This document shows, in pieces, positions 8,798-17,998 of a stretch of 64,000 bases of DNA. The notes beneath the pieces are model-generated. The model did no database searches and was not told the origin of the DNA. It saw nothing but the letters and a program-made list of their open reading frames with translations. The position numbers were made by a program, and so were the translations under genes. How positions within the stretch are numbered: position 1 is the stretch's first letter; each line of letters starts with the position of its first letter. Source of the stretch: Microbulbifer mangrovi (GTDB lineage: Bacteria; Pseudomonadota; Gammaproteobacteria; Pseudomonadales; Cellvibrionaceae); the NCBI RefSeq assembly GCF_002009015.1, contig NZ_LZDE01000346.1, positions 1-64,000 of the forward strand. The letters are read 5' to 3'.

Positions 8798-9274
8798 TCA
8801 GCCCGGGTAGCTCAGGCGGATATCCAGGGCAAACTCGGCGCTCTCTCCATTCTGCGCGGCGCTGTGCATCAGGTAGATCAGTACCTTGTAGGTGCCGTCT
8901 CTCGGCAGAGTCACGGAAAAGCGCGAGTGCTGGCCGTGGCCCCGGTGCAGTGCGCGCGGCGCTGCAGGTGCGGTAATGCGGTAACCGGCCTGGGTATTAC
9001 TACTGTGCACGTCCAGTTCCAGCGATTGTCCGGTTTTGGCGTCGATCAGATATTCGATGGCCTGGTGGCCATTGATGGTCGCGGTAACCCGCGCAGTTCG
9101 GGATGGGGCTTCGGATGTCGGGCTGTCTTCGTGGAGCTCCACCCTTTCCCGGTGGGCCTGGGTAGCGCTGGTATCGGCAGCACTGGGCAGTGCGTACAAC
9201 ATCAGCTGCACTAGCAGCACGGATAGTGAGAAACGGAGCAGAAGGTTTTTTTGCACTGGTAGCCCTGATAACAA
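8798..9274 (-). CDS. Exported protein with a PliG-like (g-type lysozyme inhibitor) domain
   Basis: A 158-residue protein with a hydrophobic N-terminal signal (about residues 10-32, ending near PSAADT). The rest is a single beta-rich domain whose core pattern is a glycan-independent repeat seen in YcgK/PliG: ATINGHQAIEYLIDAKTGQS, then LPRDGTYKVLIYLMHSAAQ, then FALDI. PliG-type proteins are periplasmic inhibitors of goose-type lysozymes. Inhibition by this member is inferred only from resemblance. A paralogue with an extra C-terminal domain lies 1 kb upstream (10205-10951), with a secreted hydrolase between them. Confidence 0.65.
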   Translation of the reverse strand: MLSGLPVQKNLLLRFSLSVLLVQLMLYALPSAADTSATQAHRERVELHEDSPTSEAPSRTARVTATINGHQAIEYLIDAKTGQSLELDVHSSNTQAGYRITAPAAPRALHRGHGQHSRFSVTLPRDGTYKVLIYLMHSAAQNGESAEFALDIRLSYPG

Positions 9275-9359
9275 ATCAAGCAGGGCAACCAGTGTAGGTT
9301 CGCGGAGGGGCTAATAGTCGTTCTGCGTGTGGTTCAAGCGGCCAAGACGCTTTTGCGAC

Positions 9360-10157
9360 CTAAACGTCACTATGCGGTTCCGCCTCACGCTGGAAACGGC
9401 CATGCTCGAGGTAATGGATGACCTGCTGGATGACCTTTGAATTTTTCATCATAAACACGTGGGTCACCGGCATTTCCAGGTGATCGCGCATTCCTTCCAG
9501 GTGCGTGCGTGCGACGGTGACCTTTCCGTCATCCTTACCCGGGAGCATGCCGGAGAGGATTGGATTGATACTTTGTGTGCCGGCAATAATGCCGACATCA
9601 AAATTCGCGCCACCCAGTTGGTTCGGAACGCTCATTTTGCCACTGCCGAGCTGCAAACCGGCATCGCCGAAAATAAAGTGGAATCCCGGGAAACTGCCCA
9701 GCTTGTCCACGACTTCGCTGCCCTGATTGGGCGGGCCCAGCATGACCACCCGCCCCAGGTTTTCAATATTCACCCGGCTGAGGTACTGACGCACCAGGAT
9801 GCCACCCATCGAATGGGTGACAAAATGCACCTGCGATGCCGGTGCATTGCTGTCGCGCGTCGCCCGGGCGCATTCGTCCAGTGCGGGGGCGATTGCCGGA
9901 CCGGCGAGCTCTTCGATGGGAAAATCGGTCGAAGGGTAATCGACATTGACCGCGATATACCCCGCGTTGTCGATGGCCTGTTCAAGCTTCTCCATCGAAC
10001 TGTCGGATTTGGCCAGCCCGTGCAACAGGATCACGCAATCACTGGCTTGAGCTGGAGCACCCAGTGCGGGGTTGGCGACTACTGAAAGCAGGCTGCTAAA
10101 AAGCAACGCGGCAAATTTACCGATAGGGAAATACCGCGTCATGGAGTGAGTAGCCAT
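9360..10157 (-). CDS. Exported alpha/beta-hydrolase (PGAP1/lipase-like esterase)
   Basis: A 265-residue product with a signal peptide ending near ANPALGA. The oxyanion strand is VILLHGLAKS, and the nucleophile elbow THSMGG gives the catalytic serine. Candidate acid and histidine residues follow in the C-terminal third. Similar sequences are annotated as lipases or PGAP1-like esterases; the substrate is unknown. The ATG at 10157 begins just before the signal peptide. The frame stays open upstream into the neighbouring gene, but those residues are not convincing. The gene lies between two PliG-domain genes on the same strand. Confidence 0.75.
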   Translation of the reverse strand: MATHSMTRYFPIGKFAALLFSSLLSVVANPALGAPAQASDCVILLHGLAKSDSSMEKLEQAIDNAGYIAVNVDYPSTDFPIEELAGPAIAPALDECARATRDSNAPASQVHFVTHSMGGILVRQYLSRVNIENLGRVVMLGPPNQGSEVVDKLGSFPGFHFIFGDAGLQLGSGKMSVPNQLGGANFDVGIIAGTQSINPILSGMLPGKDDGKVTVARTHLEGMRDHLEMPVTHVFMMKNSKVIQQVIHYLEHGRFQREAEPHSDV

Positions 10158-10204
10158 AAAAGGAGTACCGGTGTCTGAATGGAATAACACCGATTCTACC
10201 CGCT

Positions 10205-10951
10205 TCAGCCGCCATAAATCACGGCATCTGGAATCAGGTAGTACTCCTGTTTTCCCGCCGCCAGCCACCAGTTATCTCCCTGACGCTGCCAGTTTAGTGG
10301 GCTTCCATCGTCGGTGCTGAAACGGTCGTTGGCAAAGTAAAGCACCCGCTGGCCATGCTCTTCTATCGGTTTGCGAGTCCTGATTTCTGCAGAGCCGGGT
10401 GCGCGCTTAACCTGCATGGGGCACTGGCGACGGAAGTTGGGTTCTCCGGCAGAGCAGGGCAGATAACCACTGGCATCGTATTTCCAGGCTATACGACTCT
10501 GGCTGCGATCGGAGCTGGAGTCGCTGCTCTTGGTACTGTCGATATCCACGCGCAGCTTGAAGTCCGCCGACTCATTGCGGCGTGCGGCACTGCGCATCAT
10601 GTATACCTGGATGGTATAAGTCCCGTTTTGGGGGAGCGAAGCTGCGTAGCGGTCACCATTGGTGGAGCCGATAAATATGGCGGCATCGCCTGGGCCGCTG
10701 CCCGGCGCATAAACATTGAAATAGGTCGCCGTATGGCTAGTCGTGAGCTTGACCACCATTTGCTGGCCCGCCTTGGCGGTGACCTTGTAATTTACCGTGT
10801 TGTAGCCGGTGATATTGCTAGAGACCGATGTTCCGGTGGCGCCCTTGGTAAAGCGCAGGACTTCGGTGCGGGATTCATCTCCCCAGGCGAAGTTACAGAG
10901 CAGGACAAATATTACCGTGGTCACGAGCCTTGATGGGGTCATAAACTGCAT
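10205..10951 (-). CDS. Exported PliG-like protein with an extra C-terminal domain
   Basis: A 248-residue product with a signal peptide (cleavage near NFAWG/DES). Residues 25-145 form the PliG-like domain: GYNTVNYKVTAKAGQQMVVK, then LPQNGTYTIQVYMMRSAAR. Residues 155-248 form a second cysteine-containing domain (KYDASGYLPCSAG, CPMQVKRAPGSAEI, then YYLIPDAVIYGG) that recurs with PliG domains in proteobacteria. PliG proteins block host or predator g-type lysozymes in the periplasm, so a cell-wall protection role is plausible but inferred. The gene heads a three-gene minus-strand set with the hydrolase and the single-domain paralogue. Confidence 0.68.
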   Translation of the reverse strand: MQFMTPSRLVTTVIFVLLCNFAWGDESRTEVLRFTKGATGTSVSSNITGYNTVNYKVTAKAGQQMVVKLTTSHTATYFNVYAPGSGPGDAAIFIGSTNGDRYAASLPQNGTYTIQVYMMRSAARRNESADFKLRVDIDSTKSSDSSSDRSQSRIAWKYDASGYLPCSAGEPNFRRQCPMQVKRAPGSAEIRTRKPIEEHGQRVLYFANDRFSTDDGSPLNWQRQGDNWWLAAGKQEYYLIPDAVIYGG

Positions 10952-11051
10952 ACATCCTCCCGCCAGTGGCGCGGCCAGTCGAAATTACATCACTGGGTTT
11001 GAGTGTAGTTCAGCGCCAGCAGGCTGTGACCTATTGGCAGTGAGCCGAGAA

Positions 11052-11579
11052 TTAATTCGTGTCCGCGTCGCTGGCGAGCGGGCGCAGCAGGTCCACAAAT
11101 TTTTGCGGATTGTCCGGTGTGACCACAATTGTGCGGATGGGAAGCCGGATCACCACCGTGTGAGAAATATCCGTGGCAAAGGCGCGATAGCGTCCCAGCT
11201 TTTGATTGCGAAACAGGCCGGTAAAGCCGAACAGGCCGCCGTTGCCAAAGATCCGGATGGATCCCCGGGTCGCATCCGCTTGATGGGATACCGACTGTAA
11301 ACCCTCCAGATTGACCCGAGTGCGCCAGCCCGGTCTGTGCACAATAAGATAGTTACCCTGCAAGCTGTAACCGCGCACGGAAAAAAGCGCGCACAGGGCG
11401 AAAATCGCCAGTGGCATCCAGGTACCCACCTGATAGGTCCAGGGCGGATTTTCCGGTGCTCTCGCCAGCAATACTGTGCTGATTCCAAACAGGATGACAC
11501 CGCAAAGGGAAGTGATCAGCACCAGTTGGCGCCCCCAGGGAGCGGAGAAAACGTGCGGGGCGGTTGGCTGTGCGGTCAT
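11052..11579 (-). CDS. Membrane protein with bacterial PH-like domain
   Basis: A 175-residue product. Two hydrophobic helices lie at about residues 18-40 and 50-70. The following domain has the pattern of a bacterial PH domain, including LIVHRPGWRTRVNLEGL and GGLFGFTGLFRNQKLGRYRA. The segment AFATDISHTVVIRL completes the fold and is characteristic of this family. The function is unknown; it probably sits in the inner membrane with the PH-like domain in the cytoplasm. Confidence 0.72.
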   Translation of the reverse strand: MTAQPTAPHVFSAPWGRQLVLITSLCGVILFGISTVLLARAPENPPWTYQVGTWMPLAIFALCALFSVRGYSLQGNYLIVHRPGWRTRVNLEGLQSVSHQADATRGSIRIFGNGGLFGFTGLFRNQKLGRYRAFATDISHTVVIRLPIRTIVVTPDNPQKFVDLLRPLASDADTN

Positions 11580-11742
11580 AGTGCAGATCCGATGGGATGA
11601 AATGGGCTGACCCAGATTGTAATCCCTGGCCGAAAGCGGAGAAATACCCGGTCACCTCAGCGGTAAATTCCGCCTCCCGGCACGGGCTTCGGGTTGCTAT
11701 ACTCCGCCCGCTTCAAATAGCACCAATTTTCTGGAGAGATTC

Positions 11743-13263
11743 ATGTCAGATGCACTTTGCGATATCGGGTTTATTGGCGCGGGGGTCATGGGGAAAAACC
11801 TGATTCTCAACCTCGTCGACAACGGATACCGCGTTTGCGCGTTTGACCTGGACCACGGGCGACTCGAGGCGCTGCTGGAGCAGGATGCCAGAGAGCGCGG
11901 CGATCAGCCGGCCCGGGTTGAAGTCTGCAATTCCTACACCGAGCTGCTGTCGCGCGTGAAAGCGCCACATCTGGTGATTCTCTCCGTTCCCGCCGGTGCA
12001 CCCGTAGACGACGTGTGCAACAAGTTGCTCGATGCCGGGCTGCAGGCGGACGATATCGTGATCGACACCGGCAACAGCCTGTGGACCGATTCCGTAGAGC
12101 GCTGTAAACGCTATGAAGGCAAGTTGATCTTCTTCACCACAGCGGTATCCGGTGGCGAAGTGGGCGCGCGTTTCGGGCCGTCGTTGATGCCCAGTGGCGA
12201 TCGCTACGCCTGGGCGCGTATTGAACCGGTATGGCACGCCATTGCCGCCAAGGTGGATCCCGCAACCGGGCAGCCCATTGAACGATTCGAGCCCGGCAAT
12301 CCGGTGAAAGAGGGCGAACCCTGCGCTGCCTATATCGGGCCCATTGGTTCCGGTCACTTTGTGAAAATGGTGCACAACGGTATTGAATATGCCGACATGC
12401 AGATGATCTGCGAAGTCTACGATGTGATGCGCAGTGCCCTGGAGATGACCCCACAGGAAATCGCCGGGGTCTTCCGCGAGTGGAACAAAGGGGTGCTGAA
12501 CAGTTACCTCATCGACATCAGCGCGGAAGTGCTGGACACCCTGGACTCCGAAACGGGCAAGCCGCTGGTGGATGTGATTCTCGATCGTGCGGGGCAGAAG
12601 GGGACTGGCCTGTGGACCGCGGTTGGCGCGTTGCAGGTGGGTTGCCCGGCGCCGAGTATCGCCGAAGCGGTATTCGCCCGCTCCCTCTCTACGCGCAAGG
12701 TACTGCGCACCCGCGCGGCCCAAAAGCTGGTGGGGCCGGATGTAGCACCGGTACCTGAGGAAAAACGCGAGGAAGTGATCGCGCAACTGCACGACGCCCT
12801 GTATTGCGCCAAAATCTGCGTCTACGCACAGGGTTTTGACCTGATGAAGCTCGCTGCCAGGGAGCAGGGCTGGGAGCTGAATTTTGCTGAAATCGCCAGA
12901 ATCTGGCGGGCCGGTTGTATTATTCGTGCGGTATTCCTGCAGTCCATCAGTGATGCCTACGAGCGGGATACCAAGCTCTCCAACCTGCTACTGGACGACT
13001 TCTTCATCGAACAGATCGCAAGCCACCAGGGGAACTGGCGCCGGGCCGTGGCCGATGCCACCATCGGTGGAATTCCTGTACCGGCGCTGTCTTCAGCGCT
13101 CAGCTACTACGATGCCTTCCGTCGCGAATCGCTGCCGGCCAACCTGTTGCAGGCGCAGCGGGACTTCTTTGGCGCGCACACTTTCTCACGTGTGGATCGC
13201 CCGGAGCAGGAAAAATACCACGTGCTGTGGAGTGAAACGGGAAGGCCGGTCAAAAAACTCTGA
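11743..13263 (+). CDS. gnd: 6-phosphogluconate dehydrogenase, decarboxylating
   Basis: Converts 6-phosphogluconate to ribulose 5-phosphate, CO2 and NADPH in the oxidative pentose phosphate pathway. The 506-residue product has the Rossmann motif GAGVMGKNLILNL and the substrate-site sequences TAVSGGEVGAR and GSGHFVKMVHNGIEY with the catalytic lysine. The C-terminal tail RDFFGAHTFSRVD is diagnostic. It is slightly longer than the E. coli enzyme, with insertions near residue 160-185. GGAGAG lies 10 bases before the ATG. TATACT at 11698-11703 could be the -10 element but no convincing -35 is seen. Confidence 0.96.
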   Translation: MSDALCDIGFIGAGVMGKNLILNLVDNGYRVCAFDLDHGRLEALLEQDARERGDQPARVEVCNSYTELLSRVKAPHLVILSVPAGAPVDDVCNKLLDAGLQADDIVIDTGNSLWTDSVERCKRYEGKLIFFTTAVSGGEVGARFGPSLMPSGDRYAWARIEPVWHAIAAKVDPATGQPIERFEPGNPVKEGEPCAAYIGPIGSGHFVKMVHNGIEYADMQMICEVYDVMRSALEMTPQEIAGVFREWNKGVLNSYLIDISAEVLDTLDSETGKPLVDVILDRAGQKGTGLWTAVGALQVGCPAPSIAEAVFARSLSTRKVLRTRAAQKLVGPDVAPVPEEKREEVIAQLHDALYCAKICVYAQGFDLMKLAAREQGWELNFAEIARIWRAGCIIRAVFLQSISDAYERDTKLSNLLLDDFFIEQIASHQGNWRRAVADATIGGIPVPALSSALSYYDAFRRESLPANLLQAQRDFFGAHTFSRVDRPEQEKYHVLWSETGRPVKKL

Positions 13264-13280
13264 GTCCTGGCCTTCAGCTA

Positions 13281-15203
13281 TCAATCCAGTTTTTCTGCTT
13301 CAAACCGCAGGTTGGCCTCCCGTTTCAGGGTGGCCAGGAACTGGTTGAACGGTTCAATTTCCTCCACTGGAACATAGCGCGTGGGTATTTCCAGTTTGGA
13401 AACGACTTCGAGTTCCCTGGCGGATACCTTGTGGACGGTACGGGAAAGTGAGCCGTACTTGTGATTCAGGGCCAGTGTCTGCCCGGGGAAGCTCAACGCC
13501 CAGAGTTTTCCCAGATCAAATGCATAGCGGGATTCGATGCTGAGTCCGGGAAACTGATAGCCATAGTGCTCGTTGTCGATGACCACGCTCTGTAATTCGT
13601 CCCGCATCCAGCTGTCGTATTCGGTATAGGCCAGATCCGTTTCCGGGTCCGACAAGGGCTCGTATTGGACTTCCGACTGAATCAGAAGCTCGGGTGCGAT
13701 CTGGTCGGAATGTGTAAACGAAAACTGCGGTTCCTTATCGGAGCTGTAGACTTCCTGATACTGCTTCTGCGCCCATTCCAGTTGTTCCTCCGGCGTCCTT
13801 GCGGACAGTATCGAGCGCATCGAGCCCGCATACTCCCCGGAGTACTTTCGTGTCGTCTTTTCTACCTGCCCACCTTTCTCGTCAAAGGCGATTTCCGTAT
13901 TGGCGTGCATCTGCCAGCGGTACTTGTTCAGCGGCAGCATCATCGGCTCAGTGACCGGTTTAATTGGCAGCGCAGCGCTGCCCTGAATCCAGGCGGGAAG
14001 TGCACTCCAGTCGGTATCCGTATCGGTGGCGTCGATACAGAACTTCATTTCCGGCTGGTCATTACACACGATGACGTGATCGAAGTAATTGGTTGCAGGA
14101 AGTGTCAGGTTCTCGAGGCTTTTGCGCTCGGTCGCCACCAGAACCGGAATTGGGTTCAGTCCGAGTCTCTGCAACAGTTCCAGTAATAGCGCCGATTTGT
14201 CCTTACAGTCTCCGTAGCGATTGTGCAGGGTCTCGTGAATATTGTGCGGGGTAATCGCATTGCCGAGCCCGGACATGGAGTTGTAGCGGATTTCGCGGGA
14301 GACAAACTGGTGGATCGCGGAAATCTTTGCCTCCAGCGAGGGTTGGTTTTCTGTGAGCCTGGTAAAGAGCTTGTCGACCTCGGCCGACGACACCCGCGCA
14401 TTATCGAATTTGTGCTGCATCAATGAGGCGATATCTGACCAGGGCAAATCCCCTTCGGTAACCACCAGCTGATTGATTACATCCCGCCAATAAACGGTAT
14501 TGTCACGCTTGAGTGCCGGAATCTGTTTGGCCGCACAGGTGATGGTGTCGGATTCTGCGCTGCACAGGAGCGAATCACTGGCATTCTGGTATTGCAGGTC
14601 GACCCCGGGGGCGCTGTTGATCTGGATGTGATAATTCTGATACTCGTAGGTGCCCCGGGGATAGAAAACCCTCGACCAGGGCGCTTCCAGTTGCGACTTG
14701 TCCGTGGTGACTTCGTAATCGACAAAACTGAGACCGCCGCTGGAAAGGCCCGGGATTGGGATCACCGCAATTTTGGTGTCGGTGAACGTATTGTACTGGT
14801 TGGATTCCACCACCTGGATATTGGCCGGGTCGAATACCTGGATATTCCCCTCCGGGGAAATGGAGCCCGCAGAGTGGATGGTGACCCGCTCGTTACTCCG
14901 GTTGAAGTAGATGAGCTCGTTACCCTGACTTTCAATCTCGCTGGATGTTGCGTAATAGGTGACGGTCTGGATTCTGGATTTGACCTCCGATTCGCCAACG
15001 TGAACATCCGCACGGAACCCCGCCAATGTGTACCGGGATGGGACATCACCAAGCAGGTATTGTTTTGAAAAGTCCATCAAGGCCTGATTGGTTTCCCCGG
15101 TCCAGCGGATGTTGTCTGTCGGGGATTCTGCGGCAGATGTACCGGTACTCATCGGCAATACGATTGCCAGCGGCAGCAAGAAGCGGGTTGCGATCGATTT
15201 CAT
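13281..15203 (-). CDS. Exported DUF3857/transglutaminase-like protein
   Basis: A 640-residue protein with a signal peptide (cleavage near GTSAAES). Residues about 55-230 are a DUF3857-type beta domain. Residues about 285-400 hold a transglutaminase-like core with the expected Cys-His-Asp triad: RYGDCKDKS, NYFDHVIV and CIDATD. The C-terminal 200 residues form another beta-rich region. Such proteins act in the periplasm or on the cell surface as proteases or acyl transferases; the substrate is unknown. The start codon overlaps the stop of the upstream membrane-protein gene by 4 bp, so the two are translationally coupled. This pair is less GC-rich than its neighbours. Confidence 0.82.
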   Translation of the reverse strand: MKSIATRFLLPLAIVLPMSTGTSAAESPTDNIRWTGETNQALMDFSKQYLLGDVPSRYTLAGFRADVHVGESEVKSRIQTVTYYATSSEIESQGNELIYFNRSNERVTIHSAGSISPEGNIQVFDPANIQVVESNQYNTFTDTKIAVIPIPGLSSGGLSFVDYEVTTDKSQLEAPWSRVFYPRGTYEYQNYHIQINSAPGVDLQYQNASDSLLCSAESDTITCAAKQIPALKRDNTVYWRDVINQLVVTEGDLPWSDIASLMQHKFDNARVSSAEVDKLFTRLTENQPSLEAKISAIHQFVSREIRYNSMSGLGNAITPHNIHETLHNRYGDCKDKSALLLELLQRLGLNPIPVLVATERKSLENLTLPATNYFDHVIVCNDQPEMKFCIDATDTDTDWSALPAWIQGSAALPIKPVTEPMMLPLNKYRWQMHANTEIAFDEKGGQVEKTTRKYSGEYAGSMRSILSARTPEEQLEWAQKQYQEVYSSDKEPQFSFTHSDQIAPELLIQSEVQYEPLSDPETDLAYTEYDSWMRDELQSVVIDNEHYGYQFPGLSIESRYAFDLGKLWALSFPGQTLALNHKYGSLSRTVHKVSARELEVVSKLEIPTRYVPVEEIEPFNQFLATLKREANLRFEAEKLD

Positions 15204-16354
15204 AGTGGGCGAAATCCTTTCTCCGTGCTCTGATAATCCGCAAGCGAATGGGTGAAATCGGCTTTGGTGGCGACAAGTTGCCCGTAGAGTTCGTATATCC
15301 CCTGATCCGTCTCAATGGCGCGGCTAGTGACAAGCACCTTGTTACCCAGTAGCGATCCTTCGCAGGTGAGGGAGGACATGATATGGCTGCCGTTTTGATC
15401 ACCACCATCCAGGAACTCGCGCTTTTCCGTGCAGCTTGTCTGCATGAATTCGGCGGCGGCCTCTTCAGTGCGGAATGCGGAGATCTGGTCCAGCGAAGAT
15501 TCCTTTCCGTGTGGGAAAACCACGAAGTAGGCGTCGGTACTGGCCCCTTCCAGCTCCATCAGTGCCGTACCGTCAGAGTAGGAACCGATTTCGACGCGCG
15601 CCCAGTGGTCGCCCTGAACCTCAATGGAAAACGGGTGTCCCTCTTGAGATGCAATATCCCCGTTTTGTAACTGCTGCAATTGGTCTCCACCAAAAAGCTG
15701 TGTGTAGAACAGCAGAATACACAGCAGTGTGATGGCAACCGGCAGGCAAACTACCGAGATGACCCACTCAACCGCATGGAAGCGTCGCGCAGGGAGAGGG
15801 CTTTCTGACAGCTGTTCCCAGTATGCGCTGCGGATACGGTTTACCCGGGTGTGTAAGACGGAAAACAGGGCAGCACCGACGAAGAAAACGGCAACAAACC
15901 ACTGATCGGAATTTGGCACCTTGTCGGAGATATTGATCAGCAGGGTCACTACCCACATGCCGATCAGCCAGGCCCTCTGCCACCCGCCCCAAGCGAGCGG
16001 CAGGTGGCAGCGGGCTTCCGCATTCTCGAGCAGCCGTAGCAGTCGGGGATAGGCGAAGAATTGAGCAAGAAGGAAATAGGGAGTGAGAATCCACCAGCCG
16101 GGAGAAACCGGCTCTCGGTTGATCGTTCGGCAGTCTTTCGTCAAATGGTAAAGGTAGTAGGAGAAATAAAGCCCGAAGGTGGCCACAAACAGCACAAGCT
16201 CCCATCCCGTTGCTCTCGGCTTGGCAACGCTTTGGGGGTCGATCTTGTCGAGCTCGAATTGCGACAGGCCAGGGTGGTTTGCAACCGGCTTATCGGCGTC
16301 CCAGCCGGATCCGGGGGGTACTTCTGGAGTGGAAGCCGAGGCATTGGTGGACAT
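15200..16354 (-). CDS. Five-helix membrane protein of unknown function, coupled to the transglutaminase gene
   Basis: A 384-residue product. The N-terminal 50 residues are hydrophilic and proline-rich. Five hydrophobic helices follow at roughly 48-70, 85-107, 127-142, 152-168 and 193-220. The soluble C-terminal domain of about 150 residues includes QGDHWARVEIGSYSDGTALM. I do not recognise the family. The 4-bp overlap with the downstream transglutaminase-like gene suggests the two act together, perhaps as a membrane partner with a periplasmic enzyme. Confidence 0.7.
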   Translation of the reverse strand: MSTNASASTPEVPPGSGWDADKPVANHPGLSQFELDKIDPQSVAKPRATGWELVLFVATFGLYFSYYLYHLTKDCRTINREPVSPGWWILTPYFLLAQFFAYPRLLRLLENAEARCHLPLAWGGWQRAWLIGMWVVTLLINISDKVPNSDQWFVAVFFVGAALFSVLHTRVNRIRSAYWEQLSESPLPARRFHAVEWVISVVCLPVAITLLCILLFYTQLFGGDQLQQLQNGDIASQEGHPFSIEVQGDHWARVEIGSYSDGTALMELEGASTDAYFVVFPHGKESSLDQISAFRTEEAAAEFMQTSCTEKREFLDGGDQNGSHIMSSLTCEGSLLGNKVLVTSRAIETDQGIYELYGQLVATKADFTHSLADYQSTEKGFRPL

Positions 16355-16519
16355 GAATAGTCTTCCTTCCCTGATTGTTATTCTTTGTTGTCCCCGAGTA
16401 TCTCAAACCTCGATCTGTTTTGCGATTGATGGAATAGCGGCGACCAAGATGCGCTCGGCCATCCATGGCCGTGTCGCGTTACTGCCGTCGGCCTGTCACC
16501 GACCAGGGTTGTGGCGCTT

Positions 16520-17512
16520 TTACACCACTTCTTCCACTTCAGCCGCCAGTTGTTGTTCGCTGTCGGCGCGGGAGGCGCGGGCGACGATTTCGTCTACGCT
16601 GGCGGTGTCTGTATTGAGTCCACCGAATGCGGTCAGCAGATCCTTGAGCAGCGCGGAGATCTCCAGGGTCATCACCGAGAATTCGATGTCAAAGCGCTGG
16701 GCGGCGTTGTCTGCGTCCGCGTTGTCGGCCTTTTCGGTAACCGCGTCGCTGAACTTCAGGCGCTTGATGGACAGCTGGTCGTCCACCATCAGTTCGACAC
16801 CTTCTCGCCATATCAGCCCGAGCTTGTGTACCTGCATGCCCGCTACCAGGTGGTTGTGGATCTCCTCTGCACACAAATCCTGGTTTTTACAGCGGATCAC
16901 ACTCCCGGATTCCTGTGGGTCGCGCAGCTCACATTCGTGGCCGAACTCGAAGTTGGGCGGTGCTTCCGGGGCGGTGAGCCAATGGGTCATGGATTGCTGG
17001 GGAATATTCTTTGCTGCCAGCGGCACCACGGAGAGGCTACTGATGGCTTCCCGCAGGTTTTCCAGCAGCTCTTCCGCGGCCTTGGCGGAGGAGGCGTTGA
17101 CCACGATCCAGCCATCCTTGGGGTCGATATAGGCAAATTGCAGTCTGGAACGGGCGAAGGCCTTGGGGCGCATCTCCAGCAAAACCTCGTCTTTGAGATT
17201 CTGACGTTCTTTGCGGCCCACACTGCGGGCTTCTTTCTCGGCAATGGCCAGGGCCATCTCCTCGACCCTCTCGTTGATCACCGCTGCGGGGATCACCTTT
17301 TCCTGTTTCTTGGCACATACCATCAGGTAGCCGTTGGCAGCGTGCACAAGCTCGCTGCCGTGACGCCCCAATGGCGGTACCCAGCCGTAGCGGGCCATGT
17401 CCTGGCTGCCGCAAGGAACGAAGGTGTCCGGTTCCAGCAGTTCGTTCAATTTTTCGGCAGAAAGGGTGAATTCGCGGGTAAGGCGGTAGACGCGCAGGTT
17501 TTTAAACCACAT
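16520..17512 (-). CDS. rdgC: Recombination-associated protein RdgC
   Basis: RdgC forms a ring around double-stranded DNA and restrains RecA. The 330-residue product starts MWFKNLRVYRLTREF, the typical RdgC N terminus. That argues for this ATG rather than one four codons upstream. Other family segments are FVPCGSQDMARYGWVPPLG and LQFAYIDPKDGWIVVNASS. The C-terminal tail from about residue 305 is acidic. It appears to be its own transcription unit. Confidence 0.94.
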   Translation of the reverse strand: MWFKNLRVYRLTREFTLSAEKLNELLEPDTFVPCGSQDMARYGWVPPLGRHGSELVHAANGYLMVCAKKQEKVIPAAVINERVEEMALAIAEKEARSVGRKERQNLKDEVLLEMRPKAFARSRLQFAYIDPKDGWIVVNASSAKAAEELLENLREAISSLSVVPLAAKNIPQQSMTHWLTAPEAPPNFEFGHECELRDPQESGSVIRCKNQDLCAEEIHNHLVAGMQVHKLGLIWREGVELMVDDQLSIKRLKFSDAVTEKADNADADNAAQRFDIEFSVMTLEISALLKDLLTAFGGLNTDTASVDEIVARASRADSEQQLAAEVEEVV

Positions 17513-17644
17513 ACAGCAGGCCAATCGTCGGGTTGAAAATTTGGCCGCGCATTATGCGATGTATGCAACGCGGGAACCAGTCAAAGTCGGGACTGGCGGT
17601 TCCCGGTGAGTCTTGCGCAGCCGTATAAAATTTGAGCGCTATGG

Positions 17645-17956
17645 TTACAGGTCTACGCTGCCTTTCTGGCTTTGTGCGTAAACGGTGTAGGGGAGCGCAA
17701 CGGTGTCTGTGGCCGCGGAAAATACACTGTCCACCAGATAGATCCCAACCATCGGCAAGAAGTAAATGGAGCTGCCATTGGAGTTCAACTTGCACATGTT
17801 GTAAGCAACACCGCTGTATACACGGGGTACACTGACACAGCCAGAGTTTTGCTTTTTCAGGTTGCGGGCAATTTCAGCATCGGAGCTGCTCAGGGTGGTA
17901 ACAGTGCCGCAGCCGGACAGCGCGATGAGGGACAGAGCAACAAGAATATATTTCAC
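17645..17956 (-). CDS. YceK/YidQ-like small lipoprotein
   Basis: A 103-residue product starting at GTG, with AAGGA six bases upstream. An in-frame ATG 42 bases earlier would add residues that do not fit a signal. The N terminus VKYILVALSLIALSGC is a lipoprotein signal with lipobox LSGC. The mature part (YSGVAYNMCKLN, LVDSVFSAATDTVALPYTVY) has the YceK-family pattern ending in DLP-like residues. It is probably anchored in the outer membrane; the role is unknown. Confidence 0.78.
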   Translation of the reverse strand: MKYILVALSLIALSGCGTVTTLSSSDAEIARNLKKQNSGCVSVPRVYSGVAYNMCKLNSNGSSIYFLPMVGIYLVDSVFSAATDTVALPYTVYAQSQKGSVDL

Positions 17957-17998
17957 AGGGTTTCCTTTTTGTTGGTATGGGGCTTCGGGCATCAGCAA

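Noticed and set aside
11746-12792. Minus-strand reading frame of 348 codons opposite gnd
   Set aside because: The gnd reading is certain from its motifs; the antisense frame is an artefact of base composition.
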